A stretch of DNA of 64,000 bases from Bacteroidota bacterium (GCA_026391805.1 JAPLDJ010000010.1:186001-250000); one strand, 5' to 3'. Numbered from the stretch's first letter, positions 42,480-53,271 are shown. The notes: generated from the sequence alone by a model not told the origin. Made by a program: numbers and translations.

Positions 42480-43910
42480 TTAAAAATAAAGATCGCGTTT
42501 GCCTTCTTTAACCAGTTTCAGCTTTTCAACCAGTTTTTCCTTGAACCCATCCTCGTCCATCTCAACAAGTTTTTCGTCCAGGAGCTTGTATCCTTTTTCC
42601 TTTGTTTCCGCTGGTGCATAATCTTCAAGGTATTCAGCAAGTGTCAGCATGGCATTTGGCTGGCAGAAGCGCTTGATGAATCCGGGAACGGAGAATTCCA
42701 TGAAATGTTCGCCGGTCCTTCCGGCACGGTAACAGGAGGTGCAGAATGAAGGTATGTATTTGTGCTGGATAAGTTCATCCATGATCTCATTCAGCGACCG
42801 GTTGTCATTGATCTGGAACTGTTCCAGGTCAATGTCCTGGTGCTCGTTGTCTTTCTTGGCCGAATAGCCGCCAATCTCGATGTTGGTCCCACCGTCGATC
42901 TGCGAAACGCCGAACTGCAGGATCTCATCCCGGATGGCTGAAGTTTCCCGGGCCGTGAGAATAAGTCCCGTATAGGGAACTGCAAGCCGCAGGATCGCCA
43001 CAAGGCGCGTAAATTCAGCATCGCTGACCAGGTGGTCTTTGTTGATGTTCAGCGCCGAGGCATACTGGATACGCGGAAACGATATCGTATGCGGGCCGAC
43101 ATTGTAGCAGGCTTCAAAATGGTTGGTATGCCTTACCAACCCCATCACCTCGAACCGCCAGTCGTACAATCCGAACAATGCGCCGATGCCGACATCATCG
43201 ATACCGGCCTCCTGAGCGCGGTCGAGGGCGGTAAGGCGCCATTCGTAGTTGCGCTTTACCCCACTCAGGTGAACCTTGGCATAGGTCTCTTCATGGTAGG
43301 TTTCCTGGAAGACCTGGTAGGTCCCGATCTTTGCATCTTTTACAGTCCTGAACCCGTCGATGTCGAGCGGGGCGGCATTGATGTTCACCCTCCGGATTTC
43401 TCCGGGGCCGCTTTTGACGCTGTAAACCGTTCGAACCGTATCCGCGATGAATTCTGCGTTGTAGCGGGGATGCTCCCCGTAAACAAGGATAAGGCGCTTC
43501 TGCCCGGTGTCTTCAAGCGCCTTAACCTGTTCTATAAGATCTTCATTTGTCAGGGTAACGCGCTTCATCTTCTTGTTGGAAGCCTGATAGCCGCAGTAAG
43601 CGCAATTGTTGATGCAGAGGTTGCCGACATACAACGGCGCAAACAGGACGATCCGCTGGCCGTATACTTTTTCTTTCAGGGCTTTTGCTCCCTGCTTGAT
43701 CTCTTCCACCAGTTCAGTGTCGCAGGCGTTGATCAGAACGGCGGTTTCTTCAAGGGTAAGACGATGCTTGTCGAGGGATTTTGCAATCACTTCACGTACC
43801 CGTTCCTTCGTGGCCGGGGTCTGATGGATGTATCCCCAGATCTCCCCGGCATCGATGAACGGTTTCATCCGTTGATCTGGTATTCTAAGCTTTTCAGGAT
43901 TGAATTTCAT
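42480..43910 (-). CDS. hydG: FeFe-hydrogenase H-cluster maturase HydG (radical SAM)
   Basis: 476 residues from the ATG at 43908-43910 (MKFNPEKLRIPDQRMKPFID). A longer in-frame start at 43943 is rejected because the promoter -7 box (43941-43948) overlaps it. Radical-SAM cysteines are C99, C103 and C106 (LCINNCAYCGYQ). The C-terminal auxiliary cluster is bound by CTSCYRAGRTGEHF plus a later CQPNAM, as in HydG but not in ThiH. HydG splits tyrosine to give the CO and CN ligands of the H-cluster. No hydE, hydF or hydA is in the window. It is the first gene of an operon with two TM1266-type genes. Confidence 0.93.
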   Translation of the reverse strand: MKFNPEKLRIPDQRMKPFIDAGEIWGYIHQTPATKERVREVIAKSLDKHRLTLEETAVLINACDTELVEEIKQGAKALKEKVYGQRIVLFAPLYVGNLCINNCAYCGYQASNKKMKRVTLTNEDLIEQVKALEDTGQKRLILVYGEHPRYNAEFIADTVRTVYSVKSGPGEIRRVNINAAPLDIDGFRTVKDAKIGTYQVFQETYHEETYAKVHLSGVKRNYEWRLTALDRAQEAGIDDVGIGALFGLYDWRFEVMGLVRHTNHFEACYNVGPHTISFPRIQYASALNINKDHLVSDAEFTRLVAILRLAVPYTGLILTARETSAIRDEILQFGVSQIDGGTNIEIGGYSAKKDNEHQDIDLEQFQINDNRSLNEIMDELIQHKYIPSFCTSCYRAGRTGEHFMEFSVPGFIKRFCQPNAMLTLAEYLEDYAPAETKEKGYKLLDEKLVEMDEDGFKEKLVEKLKLVKEGKRDLYF

Positions 43911-43940
43911 CTTTAATCGTATAGTGCATTCGGGCGGATG

Positions 43941-43948
43941 CAAAATTA
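43941..43948 (-). promoter_or_regulatory. -7 box of the hydG operon
   Basis: TAATTTTG on the minus strand fits TAnnTTTG. The start site would be near 43935, giving a leader of about 25 nt to the ATG at 43910. Confidence 0.55.
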
Positions 43949-43996
43949 CGAAAAAATCAGGCGGGAAGAGAGAAAAAGCGCATGAATTCTTGCGCT

Positions 43997-44887
43997 CTAT
44001 GCTGATTTCCGCCCGTTCATTTCAGAGATGTAAACACCGCCGATCACCATGACCATGCCAGCCAGTTTTTGCAGGGTGAATTGCTCTGAAAGAAGAAAGA
44101 AGGAAAAAACAGCCGTGAATACCGGGATCAGGTTTGAGAAAATGTTAGCCTTGCTGATCCCCAGCATCTGGATGGATTTGGTGTAAAAAACATACGACAG
44201 CGACGAAGCCAGGACCGCGAGTAACAAAAATGATGAAACGATCTCATAATTCAGCCTGACGGCAATGACTGACCTGTAATCATAAAGTAGAAATACCGGC
44301 AAAAAAAGCAGAACCCCGATCAGGTTCTGGTATTTGATGATGGTCAGCGGCTGGTAACGAAAGGTCAGTTTCCTGACCATCACGGAATAGACGAGCGCAG
44401 CCAGCACGGCACCGGCCAGAAAAATAATTCCTTTCTTGTCGACGCTCAGCGAGAGGTCCTTGGTGATCAGCATCAGGACCACCCCGCCAAATGACAAAAA
44501 GAGACCTGCAATATTGAGAAGTGATAATTTTTCACGGAAATAGACGTAGGCCACCACCGGGGAAAAAACAGGAATGGTGGCAATGATCACCGATGCAATG
44601 GTGGATGATGAGTATTTCAACCCGTAATTTTCTCCCAGGAAATAGAGAAAGGGATTAAAAACAGAACTCAGGAAAAAAAGCAGGTAATCGGAACGCCGGA
44701 TCCGTTCCCATTTATTAAAGATTAATGAAACCCCGAAGAGAAACAGCGAGGAGATTACAAGCCGGATGAAAATAATGGAGATGGGCTCGTATGATTTCAG
44801 GAGGATGGAAGACCACACGAACGACATGCCCCAGAAGAGCATGGCGGCAAGCGGGTAGAAATAGACCGGTATGCGAAAACCTTTCAA
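43997..44887 (-). CDS. DMT-superfamily (EamA) transporter
   Basis: 296 residues with ten hydrophobic helices in two EamA repeats (YPLAAMLFWGMSFVWSSILL, SSTIASVIIATIPVFSPVVAYVYFREKL, FLLSEQFTLQKLAGMVMVIGGVYIS). Substrate unknown. It is transcribed divergently from the ECF sigma gene and in the same direction as hydG, but hydG has its own promoter. Only distantly similar to the EamA protein at 39716-40615. Confidence 0.88.
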   Translation of the reverse strand: MKGFRIPVYFYPLAAMLFWGMSFVWSSILLKSYEPISIIFIRLVISSLFLFGVSLIFNKWERIRRSDYLLFFLSSVFNPFLYFLGENYGLKYSSSTIASVIIATIPVFSPVVAYVYFREKLSLLNIAGLFLSFGGVVLMLITKDLSLSVDKKGIIFLAGAVLAALVYSVMVRKLTFRYQPLTIIKYQNLIGVLLFLPVFLLYDYRSVIAVRLNYEIVSSFLLLAVLASSLSYVFYTKSIQMLGISKANIFSNLIPVFTAVFSFFLLSEQFTLQKLAGMVMVIGGVYISEMNGRKSA

Positions 44888-44974
44888 GGCGGCAAAATTA
44901 ATTTTTTTTACAGATTTTTCGGAAAAGTTGTAACTTTTGAAATTCTCTTAAGTCTCTTTGCTAAAATCCTGCTC

Positions 44975-45547
44975 TTGGAAACCGCATATATAAATATTCA
45001 CCAGGATGTTATTGATGCCTGCAAAACGGGCGACCGGAATGCGCAGTTCAGGATCTACAAACTCTATTATAAAGCCATGTACAACACCAGCCTCAGAATC
45101 GTAAACGACACAGCCGAAGCGGAAGACATCATGCAGGAATCCTTCCTGGATGCGTTCCGCCGCATCGACTCGTATACCGGCGAAGGCAGCTTTGGTTCAT
45201 GGCTGAAACGGATCGTCATCAACAACTCGCTCGATGAACTCAGGAAGAAGAAAGAGATGGTTTCCATCGAGGCGAGTGAACTTGAATTTCCGGAGGTGGT
45301 AGAAGAAAACAGGGAGGAAGAGATCCGGTTGCAGGTGACGGAAGTGAAGGAAACCATCGGTGAACTTCCGGAAGAGTACCGCATCGTGATCACGCTTTTC
45401 CTGTTTGAAGGATATGATCATGAAGAGATCAGCGAGATCCTCGGCATCTCGAACAACCTCTCCCGCATCAGGTTCCTGCGGGCGAAGCAGCGGCTGTTAA
45501 AGATCCTGAAAGAAAAGAAACTGAAATCATCGTTTAACTATAACTGA
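44975..45547 (+). CDS. ECF-type RNA polymerase sigma factor
   Basis: 190 residues beginning at TTG (44975); no upstream ATG is available because an in-frame stop lies 15 bp before, and the next ATG would remove region 2. Region 2 is FRIYKLYYKAMYNTSLRIV ... AEDIMQESFLDAFRRIDSY ... FGSWLKRIVINNSLDELRK. Region 4 is LPEEYRIVITLFLFEGYDHEEISEILGIS ... RFLRAKQRLLKILKE. It is separated by one base from the next gene, a putative membrane anti-sigma factor. It is expected to drive its own operon and envelope genes. Confidence 0.92.
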   Translation: METAYINIHQDVIDACKTGDRNAQFRIYKLYYKAMYNTSLRIVNDTAEAEDIMQESFLDAFRRIDSYTGEGSFGSWLKRIVINNSLDELRKKKEMVSIEASELEFPEVVEENREEEIRLQVTEVKETIGELPEEYRIVITLFLFEGYDHEEISEILGISNNLSRIRFLRAKQRLLKILKEKKLKSSFNYN

Positions 45548-45548
45548 T

Positions 45549-46082
45549 ATGGACAAGCTTGAAAAATTCTTTGCCGAAAACCGCGAATCCTTTGATGATG
45601 CGGAACCCGTGGAAGGCCATTTCAGCAGGTTCCAGGAAAAGCTTGACATGGAGCCGGGCAGTGAGAGGTTTGCAAAGAACCGGATGTTCTTACTGAAGAT
45701 CGCTGCCGTTATAATTGTCCTGCTCACCGTATCTGTTTTTGTTTTTGATTTCACCGCCGGCCGTCTGACAAAAGCCTTCAAAGGAGAACAAGCCGGAGCA
45801 GCCATCTCCACCGAGATGCAGGAAGCCATCAATTATTATGACAAGTCTGCCTCTTCAAAGCTCGGACAGATCGATCAGCTTGCCTGCTGCGGACAGGATA
45901 CCCGGAAGATCCACACCATGGCCGGTAAGGAAATGAATGACCTGGATGCAAATTCAGCCGAACTGCAGAAGGCACTGTCGGAAAACCCCGGCAATGAAAG
46001 GATCCAGAACGCCATCATCCGGAACCACCAGATGAAGGACGAGGTGATGAAGCAGGTTGTTAAGCAGATGAAAAGGAAGTAA
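45549..46082 (+). CDS. Putative membrane anti-sigma factor
   Basis: 177 residues, one membrane helix at about 47-67 (MFLLKIAAVIIVLLTVSVFVF). The N-terminal 45 residues are cytoplasmic and charged, and the C-terminal 105 residues are extracytoplasmic and helical, with a CC pair near residue 115. The position right after an ECF sigma gene and the one-TM layout suggest an anti-sigma factor. No RsiW-type zinc motif is seen. The family is not recognised; the role is inferred from context. Confidence 0.65.
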   Translation: MDKLEKFFAENRESFDDAEPVEGHFSRFQEKLDMEPGSERFAKNRMFLLKIAAVIIVLLTVSVFVFDFTAGRLTKAFKGEQAGAAISTEMQEAINYYDKSASSKLGQIDQLACCGQDTRKIHTMAGKEMNDLDANSAELQKALSENPGNERIQNAIIRNHQMKDEVMKQVVKQMKRK

Positions 46083-46128
46083 TTGGTAATTGATAATTGA
46101 TAAATCGTAAATCGTAGATCATAATCCC
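46080..46128. repeat. Heptamer array beginning with the anti-sigma stop codon
   Basis: Seven contiguous 7-bp units: TAATTGG, TAATTGA, TAATTGA, TAAATCG, TAAATCG, TAGATCA, TAATCCC. The first unit begins with the TAA stop codon of the previous gene. It ends 8 bp before the next ATG and replaces a ribosome binding site-like region. Confidence 0.85.
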
Positions 46129-46135
46129 CCCAGCC

Positions 46136-47185
46136 ATGAAAACATTAATAAAGCTCCTCCCGCTCTTAGCCCTGATTTTTATCCTGGTTCCGAGGAATGC
46201 CAGGGCGCATGATGATTACATCAAGGTGATCAAAAAGGAATTCACCATAAACCCGGATGCACAGTTCATCCTCGAAAATAAGTTCGGCCAGGTTCATTGC
46301 AACAATTGGGACAAGAACAGCATTTTGCTGGAGGTCAGGATCACGGTGACGGCCGGCAACCAGGATGCAGCCAATAAACTGTTCGGCCTGGTCAACATCG
46401 TAACCAGCGGCACTCCGTCACAGGTCGAAGCCAGGACGGTGTTCACAGCCGACGGTCCCAAGGGAAATTCTAACATCAGTGTGGACTATATTGTCAGCAT
46501 GCCTGCCACCGTCAACCTTAACCTGACCAACAAGTTCGGGGATGTCTATCTCAATGACCTCTCCGGCAAAGGCAACATTAACCTTGCCTATGGCGATCTC
46601 GACGCCAACCGGCTGCTGAACTCCGATAACGTCATTGACATCAAATTCGGAAAAGCAAATGTTCAGCACATTACCGGCGCCATGTTGACACTGAAGTATT
46701 CAGAAATGAAAGTCGGTTATGCCGGAAGCCTCTTCCTGGACGGAAAATATTCGGATCTCGACGGGGATAAGGTCATTTCCCTTTCGATGGGAATGGAAGG
46801 CGGCAAAGTGAACGTGGAAAATACGTCTGCAGTCACCGGCAAATCAAGGTTCGCCGACCTGAACATCGGCACGCTGGATAAAAAGCTTGACCTGGACATC
46901 CAGTACGGAAATTGTGATGTTGATAATGTGGCAGCAGACTTTTCCCTGATCTCTATACGGAACAAATACGGAGATGTATCGGTGAACATTCCCACGGGAA
47001 CCTCTTATACCCTCGAAGCCGACCTTAAATTCTGCGACCTCGATTTCCCGGAGGATCAGACCAGCTTTACCCAGAAAATCTCCACAAACACCTCTAAAAC
47101 GATTAGGGGAACGGTTGGCAAAAAGCCCGGCCCCGAAGCAAAGGTGATCGTTAAAAGCGAGTTTGGAAATGTTTCTCTGGAATAA
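46136..47185 (+). CDS. Secreted DUF4097-type beta-helix protein
   Basis: 349 residues. Signal peptide about 1-24 (LIKLLPLLALIFILVPRNARA). The body is a series of short beta repeats (NKFGDVYLNDLSGKGNINLAYGDLDA, KYSDLDGDKVISL, NKYGDVSVNIP) of the DUF4097 putative adhesin kind. It is the third gene of the ECF sigma operon and so is probably an envelope protein controlled by that sigma factor. Its precise role is unknown. Confidence 0.8.
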   Translation: MKTLIKLLPLLALIFILVPRNARAHDDYIKVIKKEFTINPDAQFILENKFGQVHCNNWDKNSILLEVRITVTAGNQDAANKLFGLVNIVTSGTPSQVEARTVFTADGPKGNSNISVDYIVSMPATVNLNLTNKFGDVYLNDLSGKGNINLAYGDLDANRLLNSDNVIDIKFGKANVQHITGAMLTLKYSEMKVGYAGSLFLDGKYSDLDGDKVISLSMGMEGGKVNVENTSAVTGKSRFADLNIGTLDKKLDLDIQYGNCDVDNVAADFSLISIRNKYGDVSVNIPTGTSYTLEADLKFCDLDFPEDQTSFTQKISTNTSKTIRGTVGKKPGPEAKVIVKSEFGNVSLE

Positions 47186-47186
47186 A

Positions 47187-47214
47187 TCATACGTCATAAG
47201 TCATACGACATATG
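47187..47214. repeat. Heptamer array (TCATACG)
   Basis: TCATACG, TCATAAG, TCATACG, ACATATG. It begins two bases after the stop codon of 46136-47185. Confidence 0.75.
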
Positions 47215-47252
47215 GAGTAAAACATAGTTAAAAAATGATAGATAACAGGTCA

Positions 47253-47315
47253 GAACACGGAATACACGGAGAAAACGGAAAATCATACTCCGTTCATTCC
47301 GTGTCATCCGTGTTC
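47253..47315. repeat. Long imperfect inverted repeat (CACGGA arms)
   Basis: Arms GAACACGGAATACACGGA (47253-47270) and TCCGTGTCATCCGTGTTC (47298-47315) pair over 18 bp with two mismatches. The loop is 27 nt. No T-tract follows (next bases AATAATAATC), so it is not a clear intrinsic terminator. It may form a hairpin in the mRNA upstream of the DUF2807 gene. Confidence 0.75.
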
Positions 47316-47382
47316 AATAATAATCATTCTGCCAATGGTAATTAATTTTAATCAACTATTCATCCAGTATAATCTTAAGAGT

Positions 47383-48105
47383 ATGAAAACAACCAAAAAA
47401 GAATTCATTTCAGGCCTTTTGCTTCTGGTGTTCCTTGTCATTGCAAGCTGCAACGTGATCGGGGAGGAGGGAAGCGGTAACGTGATCCGCCAGGAGCGTA
47501 AAGTCTCTTCATTCGATGCAATCGATGTTGGGGGCGCATTTGATGTGATCCTGACACAGGGGACCACGCAATCGGTTTTCCTGGAAGCTGACGATAACCT
47601 GCTGGAGCTGATCCGGACGGAGGTCAGGGGCAATACGCTTATGATCGACACTAAAAAGCCCATCTCTCATCCCAAGTGCCTGAAGATTTTTATCACTTTT
47701 ACCGACCTGAAGAAGATCGATGTGAGCGGAGCCGTGGATGTTGAATCACAGGGCAAACTTACAATGCCGGAACTTTCCTTCAGCGGAAGCGGGGCCTCCA
47801 ACACGAGCCTTGATCTTGAGGTTCAGAAGCTCAATATCGATTGCAGCGGCGGGAACAAACTGAGATTATCGGGTTCAGCAAAAGATGTGGATGTGGATGT
47901 TTCCGGTGCGGTTGACCTTTTTGCCTTCGACCTTCCTGCGGATAACTACAGTATCAGCATCAGCGGCGCAGGTAAGGCCGAAATTACTGTTAACAAATCG
48001 CTGAATGTTGACATCTCCGGCGCTGCTTCAGTACGTTATAAAGGCAATCCGGAAAGGAATTTTCAGGATATTTCAGGTTCAGGTTCAGTAAAAAAAGTGG
48101 ATTGA
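47383..48105 (+). CDS. Head-GIN/DUF2807 lipoprotein
   Basis: 240 residues from the ATG at 47383 (MKTTKKEFISGLLLLVFLVIASC); the upstream in-frame ATG adds 16 residues and would spoil the signal. Lipobox VIAS-C. The DUF2807 'head GIN' repeats (SSFDAIDVGGAFDVILTQGT, DVSGAVDVES, IDCSGGNKLRLSGSAKDVDVDVSGAVDL) form a beta-helix. It is the last gene of the ECF sigma group and is convergent with ligA with 8 bp between stop codons. It is anchored to a membrane and probably interacts with surface polymers; the function is unknown. Confidence 0.85.
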   Translation: MKTTKKEFISGLLLLVFLVIASCNVIGEEGSGNVIRQERKVSSFDAIDVGGAFDVILTQGTTQSVFLEADDNLLELIRTEVRGNTLMIDTKKPISHPKCLKIFITFTDLKKIDVSGAVDVESQGKLTMPELSFSGSGASNTSLDLEVQKLNIDCSGGNKLRLSGSAKDVDVDVSGAVDLFAFDLPADNYSISISGAGKAEITVNKSLNVDISGAASVRYKGNPERNFQDISGSGSVKKVD

Positions 48106-48113
48106 TTGTAATG

Positions 48114-50174
<2,061 letters not shown>

Positions 50175-50212
50175 TCAGGATAGAAATTTGACCTCTTTTT
50201 CAAGTATGATTT

Positions 50213-51754
50213 TCAGTCTGTTTTTTTCTCGGGAAAGAAGACCTTGTTCCTGTATATGAAACATTTCCTGGAAACATTGATCGGGTTCAGCCAGTGCACA
50301 AGTTTATCGACTGTTCCCGGCTCAATGGTGGTCTCATAAACGAGGAAAGGAAAGCTTTTCCTTGCCTGTATAATGGTTTCAGGTTTGAGTTCACTTCCTG
50401 TGAAGAGGATGAAACGGGGATGCTCACGCTGCGGCTGTCCGGAGACCCGGCCGATCAGATCGGGGGTTGTTTCATTGCCCTGCAGCTCTTCATAGATGCC
50501 GGGCCATTGCCCGAGATAGAACTCCGGGAAAAGCTCCGGGTTGTTGTCGGAATCCGCTACCATCAGGTATTTGAGATCAGGATACTTCGAAAGGTAGGTC
50601 ATCGTTTCCACCCTGGCACGTTTAGAGTAAACGGTCGAAGCAAAACATAACAACCCAACGTTGATGATCCAGAAGAAGATCCAGCATCCTTTTAGCAAGC
50701 CTTTGCGGTTCTGCCAGAACTTAGAACGGTCGATGAATTCATTCCAGCCGATGACCCCTGAAATGACAATGAACGGAAGGATCGGCAGAATAAACCGTTC
50801 CTGCTTGTTCGGGAAGTAAGAGTGGGCGGCAAAAAACAGGGCTACCGGGATGAAGATGATAAAGAGCCTTTTCCAGTTGCGCAGAAAACCGAAAAAAAGC
50901 ATCAGGCTGACAGGCGGAACAAGGAACCCGAGAACAACCAGGAAATAATTGTACCAGGGCAGCGTAATGTAATCTCCGGCCGATCTGAAATTGACCTTTA
51001 CATATTCTGCTAGTTCCACGAAAGGTTTTCCCCAGATGAAAAAATCAATGCTTCCCTGTATTAGCACATACGGAAGCAGGATTCCGAGAAAAAGGGTGAT
51101 GGATTCTTTCCATTTTCGTTCGATAAGCACCGCCAGGACGAGACCTGCACTGAAGAACAGCGTCTGCGGCCGGATGTTGAAGGCAAGTCCGAGAAACAAC
51201 CCTCCCAGGAAGTAGGCCGCCGTTTGTCCCGGATGATCCCCGCGGCTTATGATGAACCATACGGCAATTACAAGGAACGGAACACTGCTCATCTCCACCA
51301 GGTCGCGTACGCTCATCCATGGCATGAACCAGAAGATGGCCAGCAGAAGTCCGACAAGCCTTGCAGAATGCTTATCGCTCAGCCGCTCGGTGATCTTATA
51401 GCCAAAATAGATCGTGAGCAGCGACCAGCTTGCATTCAGGAACCGGATGATCAGCATTTTCAGCTGGGGATCATCCAGGTGGATCAGCTTGAAAAAGGAG
51501 AAAGCCAGGAAGTGAAGCCCGGGGTAGAAAAAATTGTGCCCGGTTGGACCGGTATTGTGCGGGCTTCCGGGAAGCCATGCGTTATAATCGTAACCATCCA
51601 CCCATGATTGTGCTGATTCAATGACGATGAAATGATCGTCGATCATGCCCCAGCCCTTCGCAAAAATAACAGACAGGAGACGGAAAAGGATGCCGAGTGC
51701 CATGATAACAAGCAAAGGCTTCTCGTCCCAGTATTTCCTGATCAGGGCAGTCAT
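50213..51754 (-). CDS. Membrane glycosyltransferase (ArnT/PMT-like, GT39 type)
   Basis: 513 residues from the ATG at 51752-51754 (MTALIRKYWDEKPLLVIMA). A longer in-frame start at 51904 lies inside the Usp gene and is rejected. About ten hydrophobic helices. AKGWGMIDDHFIVIESAQSW contains the conserved acidic pair of the first loop. The C-terminal soluble part is SDNNPELFPEFYLGQWPG. It likely transfers a sugar from a polyprenyl phosphate donor; acceptor unknown. It is 10 bp downstream of the universal stress gene, so probably co-transcribed. Confidence 0.75.
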   Translation of the reverse strand: MTALIRKYWDEKPLLVIMALGILFRLLSVIFAKGWGMIDDHFIVIESAQSWVDGYDYNAWLPGSPHNTGPTGHNFFYPGLHFLAFSFFKLIHLDDPQLKMLIIRFLNASWSLLTIYFGYKITERLSDKHSARLVGLLLAIFWFMPWMSVRDLVEMSSVPFLVIAVWFIISRGDHPGQTAAYFLGGLFLGLAFNIRPQTLFFSAGLVLAVLIERKWKESITLFLGILLPYVLIQGSIDFFIWGKPFVELAEYVKVNFRSAGDYITLPWYNYFLVVLGFLVPPVSLMLFFGFLRNWKRLFIIFIPVALFFAAHSYFPNKQERFILPILPFIVISGVIGWNEFIDRSKFWQNRKGLLKGCWIFFWIINVGLLCFASTVYSKRARVETMTYLSKYPDLKYLMVADSDNNPELFPEFYLGQWPGIYEELQGNETTPDLIGRVSGQPQREHPRFILFTGSELKPETIIQARKSFPFLVYETTIEPGTVDKLVHWLNPINVSRKCFIYRNKVFFPEKKTD

Positions 51755-51764
51755 GGAATTAATT

Positions 51765-52655
51765 TCACGAGATTGCCAGGGTAAGCCATTCGTAGTAATA
51801 ATTCCCGAGTTCTGTAGGGTTGATGCACATGACGGGGATCTCGGCTTCGTTGAACATGAGTGTTTCAGCCCAGGTGGATACGCTGAACCCGGGAACATCA
51901 ACATGGGGTATGGTCATGAACATGACCAGTTCGGTCCGGCTTTTAACTGCGTAAGCCAGGACCTGGTTTTCAAAATCGCCCGACTTTTCAGCCCTCAAGG
52001 TCTTGTATTGTACCTGCTTTTCATCGAGGATCCTCGTGATATGGTTTGTGATGAAGCCGATCCTCTTATCCTGGTCGGGGTCGTTGTAAAATGCCTGGAA
52101 AAAGGTCACTTTCGAATTGAACAGTTGCGCCATCAGCAGGATCCAATCTATGTTTTGCCGCGTCTCATGCTCATTGGTGATGGGAATCACGATGTCATGG
52201 TAGCCATTGCCGAATGAACGTTTCTGTACCACTACCACCGGGCATGGTGAATCCAGCACCACCCGCAGGGCATAGCTGCCGAAAAGATGCTGCATGCCTT
52301 GCTTCCCATGGGTTCCCAGCACCATAAGGTTGGCCTTAATTTCTGTGGCCACTTCGTTGATCACGCTGAAGATGCTTCCTTCCCTGGCGATAGTTTCAAC
52401 CTTTATCCCGAACTCCTTCTCATGCTCCTCCTTATACTGGTTCAGGCGGTCGTTGATATATTCAAGGGTAAGGTTTTCCTTCTTCAGCATTGATTTTGTC
52501 TGCTTGTTGATGACGTGAAGGATGCAGATGCTGTAGTTCAGGGATTTTGCCAGCCCGGCGCCATGGTGAATGGCGTTGTTGCAGGCTTCCGAGAAGTCGG
52601 TCGGAATCATCACAATGCTGTTGTACTTGATCTTTACTTTGGGTAGATTTTCCAT
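51765..52655 (-). CDS. Universal stress protein, two-domain
   Basis: 296 residues, two Usp-like domains. Domain 1 (about 11-145) is complete with GTHGKQGMQHLFGSYALRVVLDSPCPVVVVQ, the ATP-binding G-2x-G-9x-G(S/T) pattern. Domain 2 (about 155-285) is less conserved (MFMTIPHVDVPG). It probably binds nucleotides and helps the cell survive stress. It is followed 10 bp later by the glycosyltransferase gene. Confidence 0.85.
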   Translation of the reverse strand: MENLPKVKIKYNSIVMIPTDFSEACNNAIHHGAGLAKSLNYSICILHVINKQTKSMLKKENLTLEYINDRLNQYKEEHEKEFGIKVETIAREGSIFSVINEVATEIKANLMVLGTHGKQGMQHLFGSYALRVVLDSPCPVVVVQKRSFGNGYHDIVIPITNEHETRQNIDWILLMAQLFNSKVTFFQAFYNDPDQDKRIGFITNHITRILDEKQVQYKTLRAEKSGDFENQVLAYAVKSRTELVMFMTIPHVDVPGFSVSTWAETLMFNEAEIPVMCINPTELGNYYYEWLTLAIS

Positions 52656-52677
52656 AACCTTTACTGTTATTCGGGAT

Positions 52678-53271
52678 TTACTTTAATCGTTCAAGAATGT
52701 CTGTTATTTCAGCCAGGTTTTTCTTTTTCTGTTCCCGCCTGAGCTCTCTGCCTGAGTGGGTGAAATATTCATGATCACTGAAAAAACAGACTTCGAACCT
52801 GAGCCATTCTTCCAGTGTTGTTTGCCGTATGTTGTTCAGTTTCCATTCCAGCTGGAGCTCGAAGGATTCCTGGAAGAAATCCACGCGTCCCAGTGAATCC
52901 AGGTCGGCATCGCACAGGATCTTCTCGGGAAGTGTATTCGGATTTTGTGGAAGTTTGGTCACCAGGATCAGTTTCGAGATCTCGTCAATATCCTTTTCTG
53001 TATACCGGAAGGCGGGAAGGACTTTCTTTGCAATCTTTACCGACTGGATTTCATGATCCTTGTATGAATGCAGCATGCCGGCATCATGAAAAACAGCTGC
53101 CGTTTCGATAAGCGTCCGTTCGTGTTCATCGGTGAACTGTTCCATGTCCATCAAACGAACCACAGCCCTGTGCATGTCGAGTGTATGATCAACAGTGTGG
53201 TAAGTAAGCGTAGGACTGAGTTCTTTTCTCAGCCGGTCCAGTATGTAATCACGTGCACCAGCGAAATCCAT
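52678..53271 (-). CDS. HD-domain phosphohydrolase
   Basis: 197 residues. HTVDHTLDMHRAVVRLMDMEQ and AAVFHDAGMLHSYKDHEIQSVKIA give the HD metal-binding residues, including the FHDAGM signature. LPEKILCDADLDSLGR supplies a further Asp. Such proteins hydrolyse nucleotides or cyclic dinucleotides; the substrate is not identifiable. It precedes the universal stress gene by 22 bp, so the two may be co-transcribed. Confidence 0.8.
   Translation of the reverse strand: MDFAGARDYILDRLRKELSPTLTYHTVDHTLDMHRAVVRLMDMEQFTDEHERTLIETAAVFHDAGMLHSYKDHEIQSVKIAKKVLPAFRYTEKDIDEISKLILVTKLPQNPNTLPEKILCDADLDSLGRVDFFQESFELQLEWKLNNIRQTTLEEWLRFEVCFFSDHEYFTHSGRELRREQKKKNLAEITDILERLK

Noticed and set aside
43032-43916. 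294-codon forward ORF antisense to hydG
   Set aside because: Shadow of HydG, which has clear cysteine motifs.
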